From Saccoglossus kowalevskii (Eukaryota > Hemichordata > Enteropneusta > Harrimaniidae): DNA of 19,058 bases. Of the stretch, positions 1 to 10,927 are shown piece after piece. The translations under genes and the position numbers were made by a program. The notes beneath the pieces are model-generated. The model ran no database searches, had not been told where the DNA came from, and worked only from the letters and a program-made list of their open reading frames with translations. The stretch is taken from positions 1 to 19,058 of the forward strand of contig NW_003110471.1 of the NCBI RefSeq assembly GCF_000003605.2. Direction: 5' to 3'. Positions within the stretch are counted from its first letter, which is position 1. The number at the start of each line of letters is the position of its first letter.

Positions 1-280
1 TCAAACCAGGACACGTGGGCTAGCTAAAGTTGCCGATATTACCGACCAGGACACGTGGGCTAGCTAAAGTTGCCGATATTACCGACCAGGACACACGGGC
101 TAGCTAAAGTTGCCGATATTATCGACCAGGATACGTAGGCTAGCTAAAGTTGCCGATATTACCGACCAGGACACGTGGGCTAGCTTAAGTTGCCGATATT
201 ATCGACCAGGATACGTAGGCTAGCTCAAGTTGCCGATATTACCGACCAGGACACGTGGGCTAGCTTAAGTTGCCGATATT

Positions 281-320
281 ACCGACCAGGACACGTGGGC
301 TAGCTAAAGTTGCCGATATT
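281..320 (+). repeat. Reference consensus monomer (40 bp)
   Basis: This monomer matches the most frequent base at every position and serves as the reference for the variants listed here. It has 10 C, 11 G and three CpG dinucleotides (monomer positions 3-4, 14-15 and 34-35). CACGTG occupies 12-17 and GCTAGC 19-24. The starting phase at ACC is arbitrary. No internal sub-repeat is visible: the two 20-bp halves are not similar to each other. Confidence 0.95.
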
Positions 321-843
321 ACCGACCAGGACACGTGGGCTAGCTTAAGTTGCCGATATTTCCGACCAGGACACGTGGGCTAGCTAAAGTTGCCGATATT
401 ACCGACCAAGACACGTGGGCTAGCTAAAGTTGCCGATATTACGGACCAGGACACGTAGGTTAGCTTATGTTACCGATGTTACCGACCAGGACACGTGGGC
501 TAGCTTAAGTTGACGATATTAGCGACCAAGAATCACGGGCTAGCTGAAGTTGCCGATATTACCGAGAAGGACACACGGGCTAGCTAAAGTTGCCGATATT
601 ACCGACCAGGACACGTAGGCTAGCTAAAGTTGCCGATATTACGGACCAGGAAACACGGGCTAGCTAAAGTTGTCGATATTACCGACCAGGACACGTGGGC
701 TAGCTTAAGTTGCCGATATTAGCGACCAAGACACACGGGCTAGCTGAAGTTGCCGATATTACCGACAAGGACACACGGGCTAGCTAAAGTTGCCGATATT
801 ACGGACCAGGACACGTAGGCTAGCTAAAGTTGCCGATATTACG

Positions 844-1520
844 GACCAGGACACGTGGGCTAGCTAAGTTGACGATATTAGCGACCAAGAATCACGGGCT
901 AGCTGAAGTTGCCGATATTGCCGAGAAGGACTCACGGGCTAGCTAAAGTTGCCGATATTACCGACCCAGGACACGTAGACTAGCTAAAGTTGCCGATATT
1001 AGCAACCAAGACACACGGGCTAGCTTAAGTTGCCGATATTAGCAACCAAGACACACGGGCTAGCTGAAGTTGCCGATATTACCGACAAGGACACACGGGC
1101 TAGCTAAAGTTGCCGATATTACCGACCAGGACACGTAGGCTAGCTAAAGTTGCCTATATTACGGACCAGGACACACAGGCTAGCTAAAGTTGCCGATATT
1201 ACAGACCAGGACACGTGGGCTAGCTAAAATTGCTGATATTACCGACCAAGACACGTAGGCTAGCTAAAGTTGCCGATATTACCGACCAGTATACTTGCAC
1301 TAGCTGAAGTTGTCGATATTACCGACCAGGACACGTGGGCTAGCTGAAGTTGCCGTAATTACCGACCAGGACACGTGGGCTAGCTAAAGTTGCCGATATT
1401 ACCGACCAGGATACGTAGGCTAGCTAAAGTTGCCGATATTACCGACCAGGACACATGGGCTAGCTAAAGTTACCGATATTATCGACCAGGATACGTAGGC
1501 TAGCTCAAGTTGCCGATATT
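844..1520 (+). repeat. Duplicated block A, copy 1 (partner 9650-10326)
   Basis: About 680 bp match 9650-10326 at an offset of 8806-8807. Shared diagnostic variants include CAAGAATCACGGG (890), two successive AGCAACCAAG monomers (from about 1001), TTGCCTATATT (about 1151), AAATTGCTGATATT (about 1227) and the CAGTATACTTGCAC monomer (1281). Copy 1 has private changes: a lost T near 866 and an extra C near 966 that restores register. Copy 2 has AACAGG for ACCAGG near 10010. It contains a shortened higher-order module without the 41-bp opener, ending at 1360. Confidence 0.85.
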
Positions 1521-1536
1521 ACCGACCAGGACACGT

Positions 1537-2239
1537 GGGCTAGCTAAAGTTGCCGATATTACCGACCAGGACACACGGGCTAGCTAAAGTTGCCGATATT
1601 ATAGACCAGGATACGTAGGCTAGCTAAAGTTGCCGATATGACCGACCAGGACACATGGGCTAGCTAAAGTTACCGATATTATCGACCAGGATACGTAGGC
1701 TAGCTCAAGTTGCCGATATTACCGACCAGGACACGTGGGCTAGCTTAAGTTGCCGATATTACCGACCAGGACACGTGGGCTAGCTAAAGTTGCCGATATT
1801 ACCGACCAGGACACGTGGGCTAGCTTAAATTGCCGATATTACCGACCAGAACACGTGGGCTAGCTAAAATTGCCGATATTACCGACCAGGACACGTGGGC
1901 TAGCTAAAGTTGCCGATATTACCGACCAAGACACGTGGGTTAGCTAAAGTTGCCGATATTACGGACCAGGATACGTGGGCTAGCTAAAGTTGCCGATATT
2001 ACCGACCAGGACACGTGGGCTAGCTTAAGTTGCCGATATTACCGATCAGGACACACGGGCAGGCTAAAGTTGACGATATTACCGACCATGACACACTGAC
2101 TAGATAAAGTTGCCGATATTACCGACCAGGACACACGGGCTAGCTAAAGTTGCCGATATTACCAACCAAGACACGTGGGCTAGCTAAACTTGCCGATATT
2201 ACCGACCAGGTTACGTGGGCTAGCTAAAGTTGCCGATAT
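1537..2239 (+). repeat. Duplicated block B, copy 1 (partner 14068-14770)
   Basis: About 703 bp appear identical by eye to 14068-14770 (offset 12531). Rare shared variants show common descent: ATAGACCAGG (1601), GATATGACCG (about 1636), GGGTTAGC (about 1938), GGGCAGGCTAAAG (about 2058), ACACACTGACTAGATAAAG (about 2091) and GGTTACGTGGG (about 2209). Identity stops near 2240, where this copy continues with ordinary monomers and the partner enters a junction with two 1-bp deletions. Confidence 0.88.
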
Positions 2240-2419
2240 TACCGACCAGGACACGTGGGCTAGCTATAATTGCCGATATTACCGACCAGGACACGTGGGC
2301 TAGCTAAAGTTGCCGATATTACCGACCAGGACACACAGGCTAGATAAAGTTGACGATATTACCGACCAGAACACACGGACTAGCTAAAGTTGCCGACATT
2401 ATCGACCAGGACACGTAGG

Positions 2420-3466
2420 CTAGCTAAAGTTGCCGATATTACAGACCGGGACACGTGTGCTAGCTAAAGTTGCTAATATTACCGACCAGGACACGTAGGC
2501 TAGCTAAAGTTGCCGATATTACCGTCCAGGACACACAGGCTAAACTAAAGTTGCCGATATTACCGACCAGGACACGTAGGCTAGCTCATGTTACCGATGT
2601 TACCGACCAGGACACGTGGGCTAGCTTAAGTTGACGATATTAGCGACCAAGAATCACGGGCTAGCTGAAGTTGCCGATATTACCGAGAAGGACACACGGC
2701 CTAGCTAAAGTTGCCGATATTACCAACCAGGAAACGTAGGCTAGCTAAAGTTGCCGATATTACGGACCAGGACATACGGGCTAGCTAAAGTTGTCGATAT
2801 TACCGACCAGGACACGTGGGCTAGCTTAAGTTGCCGATATTAGCGACCAAGACACACGGGCTAGCTGAAGTTGCCGACATTACCGACAAGGACACACGGG
2901 CTAGCTAAAGTTGCCGATATTACCGACCAGGACACGTAGGCTAGCTAAAGTTGCCGATATTACGGACCAGGACACACGGGCTAGCTAAAGTTGCCGATAT
3001 TACTGACCAGGACACGTGCGCTAGCTAAAGTTGCTGATATTACCGACCAAGACACGTAGGCTAGCTAAAGTTGCCGATATTACCGACCAGTATACTTGCA
3101 CTAGCTGAAGTTGTCGATATTACCGACCAGGACACGAGGGCTAGCTGAAGTTGCCGTAATTACCGACCAAGACACGTGGGCTAGCTAAAGTTGCCGATAT
3201 TACCGACCAGGACATGTGGGCTAGCTAAAGTTGCCGATATTACCGACCACGATACGTAGGCTAGCTAAAGTTGCCGATATTACCGACCAGGACACATGGG
3301 CTAGCTAAAGTTACCGATATTATCGACCAGGATACGTAGGCTAACTCAAGTTGCCGATATTACCGACCAGGACACTGGGCTAGCTAAAGTTGCCTATATT
3401 ACCGACCAGGACACGTGGGCTAGCTAAAGTTGCCGATATTACCGACCAGGACACACGGGCTAGCTA
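2420..3466 (+). repeat. Duplicated block C, copy 1 (partner 10906-11953)
   Basis: Roughly 1 kb matches at an offset of 8486, rising to 8487 after a 1-bp loss here (GACACTGGG near 3375 where the partner has GACACGTGGG). Shared rare variants include ACAGACCGGGACACGTGTGC (2441), ACCGTCCAGG (2521), CACGGCCTAG (about 2695), CCAACCAGGAAACG (about 2724), ACACGTGCGC (about 3012) and ACACGAGGG (about 3132). A complete 641-bp higher-order module is included. Confidence 0.88.
2521..3161 (+). repeat. Higher-order module, full 641-bp form
   Basis: The module opens with a 41-bp monomer (TAAACTAAAG at 2541) and has CAAGAATCACGGG with AATCAC at 2652 (111 bp on). The CAGTATACTTGCAC monomer starts at 3082 (430 bp further), and the module closes with a GCCGTAATT monomer. 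Length is 16 x 40 + 1 bp. It lies inside block C. Confidence 0.85.
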
Positions 3467-3520
3467 AAGTTGCTAATATTACCGACCAGGACACGTAGGC
3501 TAGCTAAAGTTGCGGATATT

Positions 3521-4161
3521 ACCGTCCAGGACACACAGGCTAAACTAAAGTTGCCGATATTACCGACCAGGACACGTAGGCTAGCTTATGTTACCGATGT
3601 TACCGACCAGGACACGTGGGCTAGCTTAAGTTGCCGATATTAGCGACCAAGAATCACGGGCTAGCTGAAGTTGCCGATATTACCGAGAAGGACTCACGGG
3701 CTAGCTAAAGTTTTCGATATTACCGACCAGGACACGTAGACTAGCTAAAGTTGCCGATATTACGGACCAGGACACACGGGCTAGCTAAAGTTGTCGATAT
3801 TACCGACCAGGACACGTGGGCTAGCTTAAGTTGCCGATATTAGCAACCAAGACACACGGGCTAGCTGAAGTTGCCGATATTACCGACAAGAACACACGGG
3901 CTAGCTAAAGTTGCCGATATTACCGACCAGGACACGTAGGCTAGCTAAAGTTGCCTATATTACGGACCAGGACACACAGGCTAGCTAAAGTTGCCGATAT
4001 TACAGACCAGGACACGTGGGCTAGCTAAAATTGCTGATATTACCGACCAAGACACGTAGGCTAGCTAAAGTTGCCGATATTACCGACCAGTATACTTGCA
4101 CTAGCTGAAGTTGTCGATATTACCGACCAGGACACGTGGGCTAGCTGAAGTTGCCGTAATT
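3521..4161 (+). repeat. Higher-order module, full 641-bp form
   Basis: TAAACTAAAG is at 3541, AATCAC at 3652 (111 bp) and the CAGTATACTTGCAC monomer at 4082 (430 bp); the module ends with GCCGTAATT. The spacing is identical to the copy at 2521, exactly 1000 bp upstream. One private variant is TTTTCGATATT near 3712 where the other copies have TTGCCGATATT. Confidence 0.85.
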
Positions 4162-4465
4162 ACCGACCAGGACACGTGGGCTAGCTAAAGTTGCCGATAT
4201 TACCGACCAGGATACGTAGGCTAGCTAAAGTTGCCGATATTACCGACCAGGACACACGGGCTAGCTAAAGTTGCCGATATTACCGACCAAGACACGTGGG
4301 CTAGCTAAACATGCCGATATTACCGACCAGGACACGTGGGCTAGCTTAAGTTGCCGATATTACCGATCAGGACACTTAGGCTAGCTAAAGTTGCCGATAT
4401 TACCGACCAGGATTCACGGGCTAGCTAAAGTTGCCGATATTACCGACCAAGACACGTGGGCTAGC
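3640..4465 (+). repeat. Duplicated block D, copy 1 (partner 15089-15914)
   Basis: About 825 bp match at a constant offset of 11449. Shared markers are AATCAC (3652/15101), TAGACTAGC, AGCAACCAAG, GACAAGAACACACGG, TTGCCTATATT, the CAGTATACTTGCAC monomer (4082/15531), AAACATGCC (4308/15757) and GGATTCACGGG. A few substitutions separate the copies. Similarity stops near 4465/15914. Confidence 0.85.
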
Positions 4466-4680
4466 TAAACTTGCCGATATTACCGACCAGGACACGTGGG
4501 CTAGCTAAACTTGCTGATATTACCGACCAAGACACGTGGGCTAGTTGAAGTTGTCGATATTACCGACCAGGACACGTGGGCTAGCTTAAGTTGCCGATAT
4601 TACCGATCAGGACACACGGGCTAGCTAAAGTTGACGACATTACCGACCATGACACACGGACTAGCTAAAGTTGCCGATAT
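4082..4680 (+). repeat. Duplicated block E, copy 1 (partner 5925-6523)
   Basis: About 600 bp match at an offset of 1843. Markers: CAGTATACTTGCAC (4082/5925), AAACATGCC (4308/6151), GATCAGGACACTTAGG, GGATTCACGGG, AAACTTGCTGATATT and GACATTACCGACCATGACACACGGAC. The tail of this set (from GATCAGGACACTTAGG) is also present near 8850-9100 and 18178-18430, so it is a widely copied cassette. Confidence 0.8.
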
Positions 4681-4784
4681 TACCGACCAGGACACACGGG
4701 CTAGCTAAAGTTGCCGATATTACCGACCAAGACACGTGGGCTAGCTAAACTTGCCAATATTACCGACCAGGACACGTGGGCTAG

Positions 4785-5551
4785 CTTAAGTTGTCGATAT
4801 TACCAATCAGGACACTTAGGCTAGCTAAAGTTGCCGATATTACCGACCAGGATACACGGGCTAGCTAAAGTTGCCGATATTACCGACCAGGACACGTAGG
4901 CTAGCTAAAGTTGCCGATATTACCGACCACGACACACAGGCTAAACTAAAGTTGCTGATATTACCGACCAGGACACGTAGGCTAGCTTATGTTACCGATG
5001 TTACCGACCAGGACACGTGGGCTAGCTTAAGTTGACGATATTAGCGACCAAGAATCACGGGCTAGCTGAAGTTGCCGATATTACCGAGAAGGACTCACGG
5101 GCTAGCTAAAGTTGCCGATATTACCGACCAGGACACGTAGACTAGCTAAAGTTGCCGATATTACGGACCAGGACACGTAGGCTAGCTAAAGTTGCCGATA
5201 TTACCGACCACGACACACAGGCTAAACTAAAGTTGCTGATATTACCGACCAGGACACGTAGGCTAGCTTATGTTACCGATGTTACCGACCAGGACACGTG
5301 GGCTAGCTTAAGTTGACGATATTACCGACCAGGATACACGGGCTAGCTAAAGTTGCCGATATTACCGACCAGGACACGTAGGCTAGCTAAAGTTGCCGAT
5401 ATTACCGACCAGGACACGTAGGCTAGCTAAAGTTGCCGATATTACCGACCACGACACACAGGCTAAACTAAAGTTGCTGATATTACCGACCAGGACACGT
5501 AGGCTAGCTTATGTTACCGATGTTACCGACCAGGACACGTGGGCTAGCTTA
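4785..5551 (+). repeat. Duplicated block F, copy 1 (partner 15914-16640)
   Basis: This block matches at an offset of 11129, dropping to 11089 after about 5400, because this copy carries one extra 40-bp monomer (5361-5400 and 5401-5440 are the same). It contains three 41-bp openers (TAAAC at 4942, 5223 and 5464), spaced 281 and 241 bp. The partner has them at 16071, 16352 and 16553, spaced 281 and 201 bp. The first part (4600-5160) is also copied at 16932-17492 (offset 12332). Confidence 0.85.
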
Positions 5552-6004
5552 AGTTGACGATATTAGCGACCAAGAATCACGGGCTAGCTGAAGTTGCCGA
5601 TATTACCGAGAAGGACTCACGGGCTAGCTAAAGTTGTCGATATTACCGACCAGGACACGTGGGCTAGCTTAAGTTGCCGATATTAGCAACCAAGACACAC
5701 GGGCTAGCTGAAGTTGCCGATATTACCGACAAGAACACACGGGCTAGCTAAATTTGCCGATATTACCGACCAGGACACGTAGGCTAGCTAAAGTTGCCTA
5801 TATTACGGACCAGGACACACAGGCTAGCTAAAGTTGCCGATATTACAGACCAGGACACGTGGGCTAGCTAAAATTGCTGATATTACCGACCAAGACACGT
5901 AGGCTAGCTAAAGTTGCCGATATTACCGACCAGTATACTTGCACTAGCTGAAGTTGTCGATATTACCGACCAGGACACGTGGGCTAGCTGAAGTTGCCGT
6001 AATT
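5444..6004 (+). repeat. Higher-order module, 561-bp form (two monomers short)
   Basis: TAAACTAAAG is at 5464, AATCAC at 5575 (111 bp) and the CAGTATACTTGCAC monomer at 5925, only 350 bp on. The missing 80 bp are the TAGACTAGC monomer and the following ACGGACCAGG monomer. ACCGAGAAGGACTCACGGG runs straight into the TTGTCGATATT monomer. Confidence 0.82.
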
Positions 6005-6689
6005 ACCGACCAGGACACGTAGGCTAGCTAAAGTTGCCGATATTACCGACCAGGATACGTAGGCTAGCTAAAGTTGCCGATATTACCGACCAGGACATAC
6101 GGGCTAGCTAAAGTTGCCGATATTACCGACCAAGACACGTGGGCTAGCTAAACATGCCGATATTACCGACCAGGACACGTGGGCTAGCTTAAGTTGCCGA
6201 TATTACCGATCAGGACACTTAGGCTAGCTAAAGTTGCCGATATTACCGACCAGGATTCACGGGCTAGCTAAAGTTGCCGATATTACCGACCAAGACACGT
6301 GGGCTAGCTAAACTTGCCGATATTACCGACCAGGACACGTGGGCTAGCTAAACTTGCTGATATTACCGACCAAGACTCGTGGGCTAGCTGAAGTTGTCGA
6401 TATTACCGACCAGGACACGTGGGCTAGCTTAAGTTGCCGATATTACCGATCAGGACACACGGGCTAGCTAAAGTTGACGACATTACCGACCATGACACAC
6501 GGACTAGCTAAAGTTGCCGATATTGCCGACCAGGACACACGGGCTAGCTAGAGTTGCCGATAGTACCGACCAAGATACGTTGGCTAGCTAAACTTGCCGA
6601 TATTACCGACCAGGATACGTGGGCTAGCTAAAGTTGCCGATATTACCGACCAGGACACGTGGGCTAGCTAAAATTGCCGATATAACCGA

Positions 6690-6926
6690 CCAGGACACGT
6701 GGGCTAGCTTAAGTTGCCGATATTACCGACCAGGACACAAAGGCTAGCTAAAGTTGACGATATTAACGACCAGAACACACGGACTAGCTAAAGTTGCCGA
6801 CATTATCGACCAGGACACGTAGGCTAGCTAAAGTTGCCGATATTACAGACCAGGACACGTGTGCTAGCTAAAGTTGCTAATATTACCGACCACGACACGT
6901 AGGCTAGCTAAAGTTGCCGATATTAC
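6690..6926 (+). repeat. Duplicated block G, copy 1 (partner 16619-16855)
   Basis: About 237 bp match at an offset of 9929. Shared variants: TTGACGATATTAACGACCAG (about 6754), GAACACACGGAC, GACATTATCGACC, ACAGACCAGGACACGTGTGC and TTGCTAATATTACCGACCAC. This copy has ACACAAAGGC where the partner has ACACACAGGC. Confidence 0.75.
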
Positions 6927-7164
6927 CGTCCAGGACACGTGGGCTAGCTAAAGTTGCCGATTTTACCGACCAGGACACACGGGCTAGCTTATGTTACCGA
7001 TGTTACCGACCAGGACACATGGACTAGCTTAAGTTGACGATATTAGCGACCACGAATCACGGGCTAGCTGAAGTTGCCGATATTACCGAGAAGGACACAC
7101 GGGCTAGCTAAAGTTGCCGATATTACCGACCAGGACACGTAGGCTAGCTAAAGTTGCCGATATT

Positions 7165-7765
7165 ACCGACCAGGACACACAGGCTAAACTAAAGTTACTG
7201 GTATTACGGACCAGGACACGTAGGCTAGCTTATGTTACCGATGTTACCGACCAGGACACGTGGGCTAGCTTAAGTTGACGATATTAGCGACCAAGAATCA
7301 CGGGCTAGCTGAAGTTGCCGATATTACCGAGAAGGACTCACGGACTAGCTAAAGTTGCCGATATTACCGACCAGGACACGTAGACTAGCTAAAGTTGCCG
7401 ATATTACGGACCAGGACACACGGGCTAGCTAAAGTTGTCGATATTACCGACCAGGACACGTGGGCTAGCTTAAGTTGCCGATATTAGCAACCAAGACACA
7501 CGGGCTAGCTGAAGTTGCCGATATTACCGACAAGGACACGTAGGCTAGCTAAAGTTGCCTATATTACGGACCAGGACACACAGGCTAGCTAAAGTTGCCG
7601 ATATTACAGACCAGGACACGTGGGCTAGCTAAAATTGCTGATATTACCGACCAAGACACGTAGGCTAGCTAAAGTTGCCGATATTACCGACCAGTATACT
7701 TGCACTATCTGAAGTTGTCGATATTACCGACCAGGACACGTGGGCTAGCTGAAGTTGCCGTAATT
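7165..7765 (+). repeat. Higher-order module, 601-bp form (one monomer short)
   Basis: TAAACTAAAG is at 7185, AATCAC at 7296 (111 bp) and the CAGTATACTTGCAC monomer at 7686 (390 bp). The lost monomer lies near 7525-7545: ACCGACAAGGACACGTAGG joins the head of one monomer type (GACAAGG, normally followed by ACACACGG) to the tail of the next (ACACGTAGG). This is a hybrid as expected from in-register unequal exchange. Downstream markers match 10087 and after at an offset of 2401. Confidence 0.82.
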
Positions 7766-8008
7766 ACCGACCAGGACACGTGGGCTAGCTAAAGTTGCCG
7801 ATATTACCGACCAGGATACGTAGGCTAGCTAAAGTTGCCGATATTACCGACCAGGACACATGGGCTAGCTAAAGTTACCGATATTATCGACCAGGATACG
7901 TAGGCTAGCTCAAGTTGCCGATATTACCGACCAGGACACGTGGGCTAGCTAAAGTTGCCGATATTACCGACCAGGACACGTGGGCTAGCTAAAGTTGCCG
8001 ATATTACC

Positions 8009-8525
8009 GACCAGGACACACGGGCTAGCTAAAGTTGCCGATATTATCGACCAGGATACGTAGGCTAGCTAAAGTTGCCGATATTACCGACCAGGACACG
8101 TAGGCTAGCTAAATTTGCCGATATTACGGACCAGGACACACGGGCTGGCTAAAGTTGCCGATATTGCAGACCAGGACACGTGGGCTAGCTAAAGTTGCTG
8201 ATATTACCGACCAAGACACGTAGGCTAGCTAAAGTTGCCGATATTACCGACCAGTATACTTTAACTAGCTGAAGTTGTCGATATTACCGACCAGGACACG
8301 TGGGCTAGCTGAAGTTGCCGTAATTACCGACCAGAACACGTGGGCTAACTAAAGTTGCTGATATTACCGACCAAGACACGTAGGCTAGCTAAAGTTGCCG
8401 ATATTACCGACCAGTATACTTGCACTAGCTGAAGTTGTCGATATTACCGACCAGGACACGTGGGCTAGCTGAAGTTGCCGTAATTACCGACCAGGACACG
8501 TGGGCTAGCTAAAGTTGCCGATATT
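8009..8525 (+). repeat. Duplicated block H, copy 1 (partners 10410-10927 and 13535-14052)
   Basis: This is a three-copy block of about 518 bp. Shared markers are GGGCTGGCTAAAG, GATATTGCAGACC, the CAGTATACTTGCAC-type monomer occurring twice 160 bp apart (8246, 8406), and GGGCTAACTAAAG between them. This copy has a private change ACTTTAACTAGC near 8258 where the others read ACTTGCACTAGC. Confidence 0.83.
8197..8516 (+). repeat. Four-monomer (160-bp) tandem duplication
   Basis: The segment from GCTGATATT at 8197 recurs from 8357. It contains the CCAAGACACGTAGG, CAGTATACTT, TTGTCGATATT and GCCGTAATT features in the same order. The first unit ends with GGGCTAACTAAAG. The same doublet is present at about 10598 and 13723, so the 160-bp duplication happened before the larger block was copied. 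Confidence 0.85.
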
Positions 8526-8682
8526 ACCGACCAGGACATGTGGGCTAGCTAAAGTTGCCGATATTACCGACCAGGACACGTGGGCTAGCTAAAGTTGCCG
8601 ATAATACCGACCAGGATACTTAGGGCTAGCTAAAGTTGCCGATATTACCGACCAGGACACATGGGCTAGCTAAAGTTACCGA

Positions 8683-9631
8683 TATTATCGACCAGGATAC
8701 GTAGGCTAGCTCAAGTTGCCGATATTACCGACCAGGACACGTGGGCTAGCTTAAGTTGCCGATATTTCCGACCAGGACACGTGGGCTAGCTAAACTTGCC
8801 AATACTACCGACCAGGACACGTGGGCTAGCTTAAGTTGCCGATATTACCGATCAGGACACTTAGGCTAGCTAAAGTTGCCGATATTACCGACCAGGATTC
8901 ACGGGCTAGCTAAAGTTGCCGATATTACCGACCAAGACACGTGGGCTAGCTAAACTTGCCGATATTACCGACCAGGACACGTGGGCTAGCTAAACTTGCT
9001 GATATTACCGACCAAGACACGTGGGCTAGTTGAAGTTGTCGATATTACCGACCAGGACACGTGGGCTAGCTTAAGTTGCCGATATTACCGATCAGGACAC
9101 ACGGGCTAGCTAAAGTGGCTGATATTACCGACCAAGACACGTAGGCTAGCTAAAGTTGCCGATATTACCGACCAGGACACGTGGGCTAGCTAAAGTTGCC
9201 GATATTACCGACCAGGACACACGGGCTAGCTAAAGTTGCCGATATTATCGACCAGGATACGTAGGCTAGCTGAAGTTGCCGTAATTACCGACCAGGACAC
9301 GTGGGCTAGCTAAAGTTGCCGATATTACCGACCAGGACACGTGGGCTAGCTATAGTTGCCGATATTACCGACCAGGACACATGGGCTAGCTAAAGTTACC
9401 GATATTATCGACCAGGATACGTAGGCTAGCTCAAGTTGCCGATATTACCGACCAGGACAGGTGGGCTAGCTAAAGTTGCCGATATTACCGACCAGGACAC
9501 GTGGGCTAGCTAAAGTTGCCGATATTACCGACCAGGACACACGGGCTAGCTAAAGTTGCCGATATTATCGACCAGGATACGTAGGCTAGCTAATGTTGCC
9601 GATATTACCGACCAGGACACGTAGGCTAGCT
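8683..9631 (+). repeat. Duplicated block I, copy 1 (partner 18012-18958)
   Basis: About 949 bp match at an offset of 9329, then 9328 and 9327 because the partner lost two single C bases. Markers: GATATTTCCG (8761/18090), AAACTTGCCAATACTACCG (about 8792/18121), GATCAGGACACTTAGG, GGATTCACGGG, AAAGTGGCTGATATT (9113/18440), GGACAGGTGGG and TAATGTTGCC (9591/18918). Similarity ends near 9632, where this copy passes into a TTATGCTACCGATGTT monomer and the partner does not. Confidence 0.88.
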
Positions 9632-9649
9632 TATGCTACCGATGTTACC

Positions 9650-10326
9650 GACCAGGACACGTGGGCTAGCTTAAGTTGACGATATTAGCGACCAAGAATC
9701 ACGGGCTAGCTGAAGTTGCCGATATTGCCGAGAAGGACTCACGGGCTAGCTAAAGTTGCCGATATTACCGACCAGGACACGTAGACTAGCTAAAGTTGCC
9801 GATATTAGCAACCAAGACACACGGGCTAGCTTAAGTTGCCGATATTAGCAACCAAGACACACGGGCTAGCTGAAGTTGCCGATATTACCGACAAGGACAC
9901 ACGGGCTAGCTAAAGTTGCCGATATTACCGACCAGGACACGTAGGCTAGCTAAAGTTGCCTATATTACGGACCAGGACACACAGGCTAGCTAAAGTTGCC
10001 GATATTACAGAACAGGACACGTGGGCTAGCTAAAATTGCTGATATTACCGACCAAGACACGTAGGCTAGCTAAAGTTGCCGATATTACCGACCAGTATAC
10101 TTGCACTAGCTGAAGTTGTCGATATTACCGACCAGGACACGTGGGCTAGCTGAAGTTGCCGTAATTACCGACCAGGACACGTGGGCTAGCTAAAGTTGCC
10201 GATATTACCGACCAGGATACGTAGGCTAGCTAAAGTTGCCGATATTACCGACCAGGACACATGGGCTAGCTAAAGTTACCGATATTATCGACCAGGATAC
10301 GTAGGCTAGCTCAAGTTGCCGATATT
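9650..10326 (+). repeat. Duplicated block A, copy 2 (partner 844-1520)
   Basis: This is the partner of 844-1520 and includes AATCAC at 9697 and the CAGTATACTTGCAC monomer at 10087 (390 bp apart). The flanking stretch from about 9632 also matches 7231 and after at an offset of 2401, with compensating one-monomer differences inside. The module here lacks the 41-bp opener, because block I joins directly upstream at about 9632. Confidence 0.83.
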
Positions 10327-10409
10327 ACCGACCAGGACACGTGGGCTAGCTAAAGTTGCCGATATTACCGACCAGGACACGTGGGCTAGCTAAAGTTGCC
10401 GATATTACC

Positions 10410-10927
10410 GACCAGGACACACGGGCTAGCTAAAGTTGCCGATATTATCGACCAGGATACGTAGGCTAGCTAAAGTTGCCGATATTACCGACCAGGACAC
10501 GTAGGCTAGCTAAAGTTGCCGATATTACGGACCACGACACACGGGCTGGCTAAAGTTGCCGATATTGCAGACCAGGACACGTGGGCTAGCTAAAGTTGCT
10601 GATATTACCGACCAAGACACGTAGGCTAGCTAAAGTTGCCGATATTACCGACCAGTATACTTGCACTAGCTGAAGTTGTCGATATTACCGACCAGGACAC
10701 GTGGGCTAGCTGAAGTTGCCGTAATTACCGACCAGAACACGTGGGCTAACTAAAGTTGCTGATATTACCGACCAAGACACGTAGGCTAGCTAAAGTTGCC
10801 GATATTACCGACCAGTATACTTGCACTAGCTGAAGTTGTCGATATTACCGACCAGGACACGTGGGCTAGCTGAAGTTGCCGTAATTACCGACCAGGACAC
10901 GTGGGCTAGCTAAAGTTGCCGATATTA
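10410..10927 (+). repeat. Duplicated block H, copy 2
   Basis: This block matches 13535-14052 at an offset of 3125 and about 8009-8525 at 2401. Markers are GGGCTGGCTAAAG (10546), GATATTGCAG, and CAGTATACTTGCAC monomers at 10647 and 10807 (160 bp apart) with GGGCTAACTAAAG between. The block ends where block C (ACAGACCGGG) begins at 10927. Confidence 0.85.
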
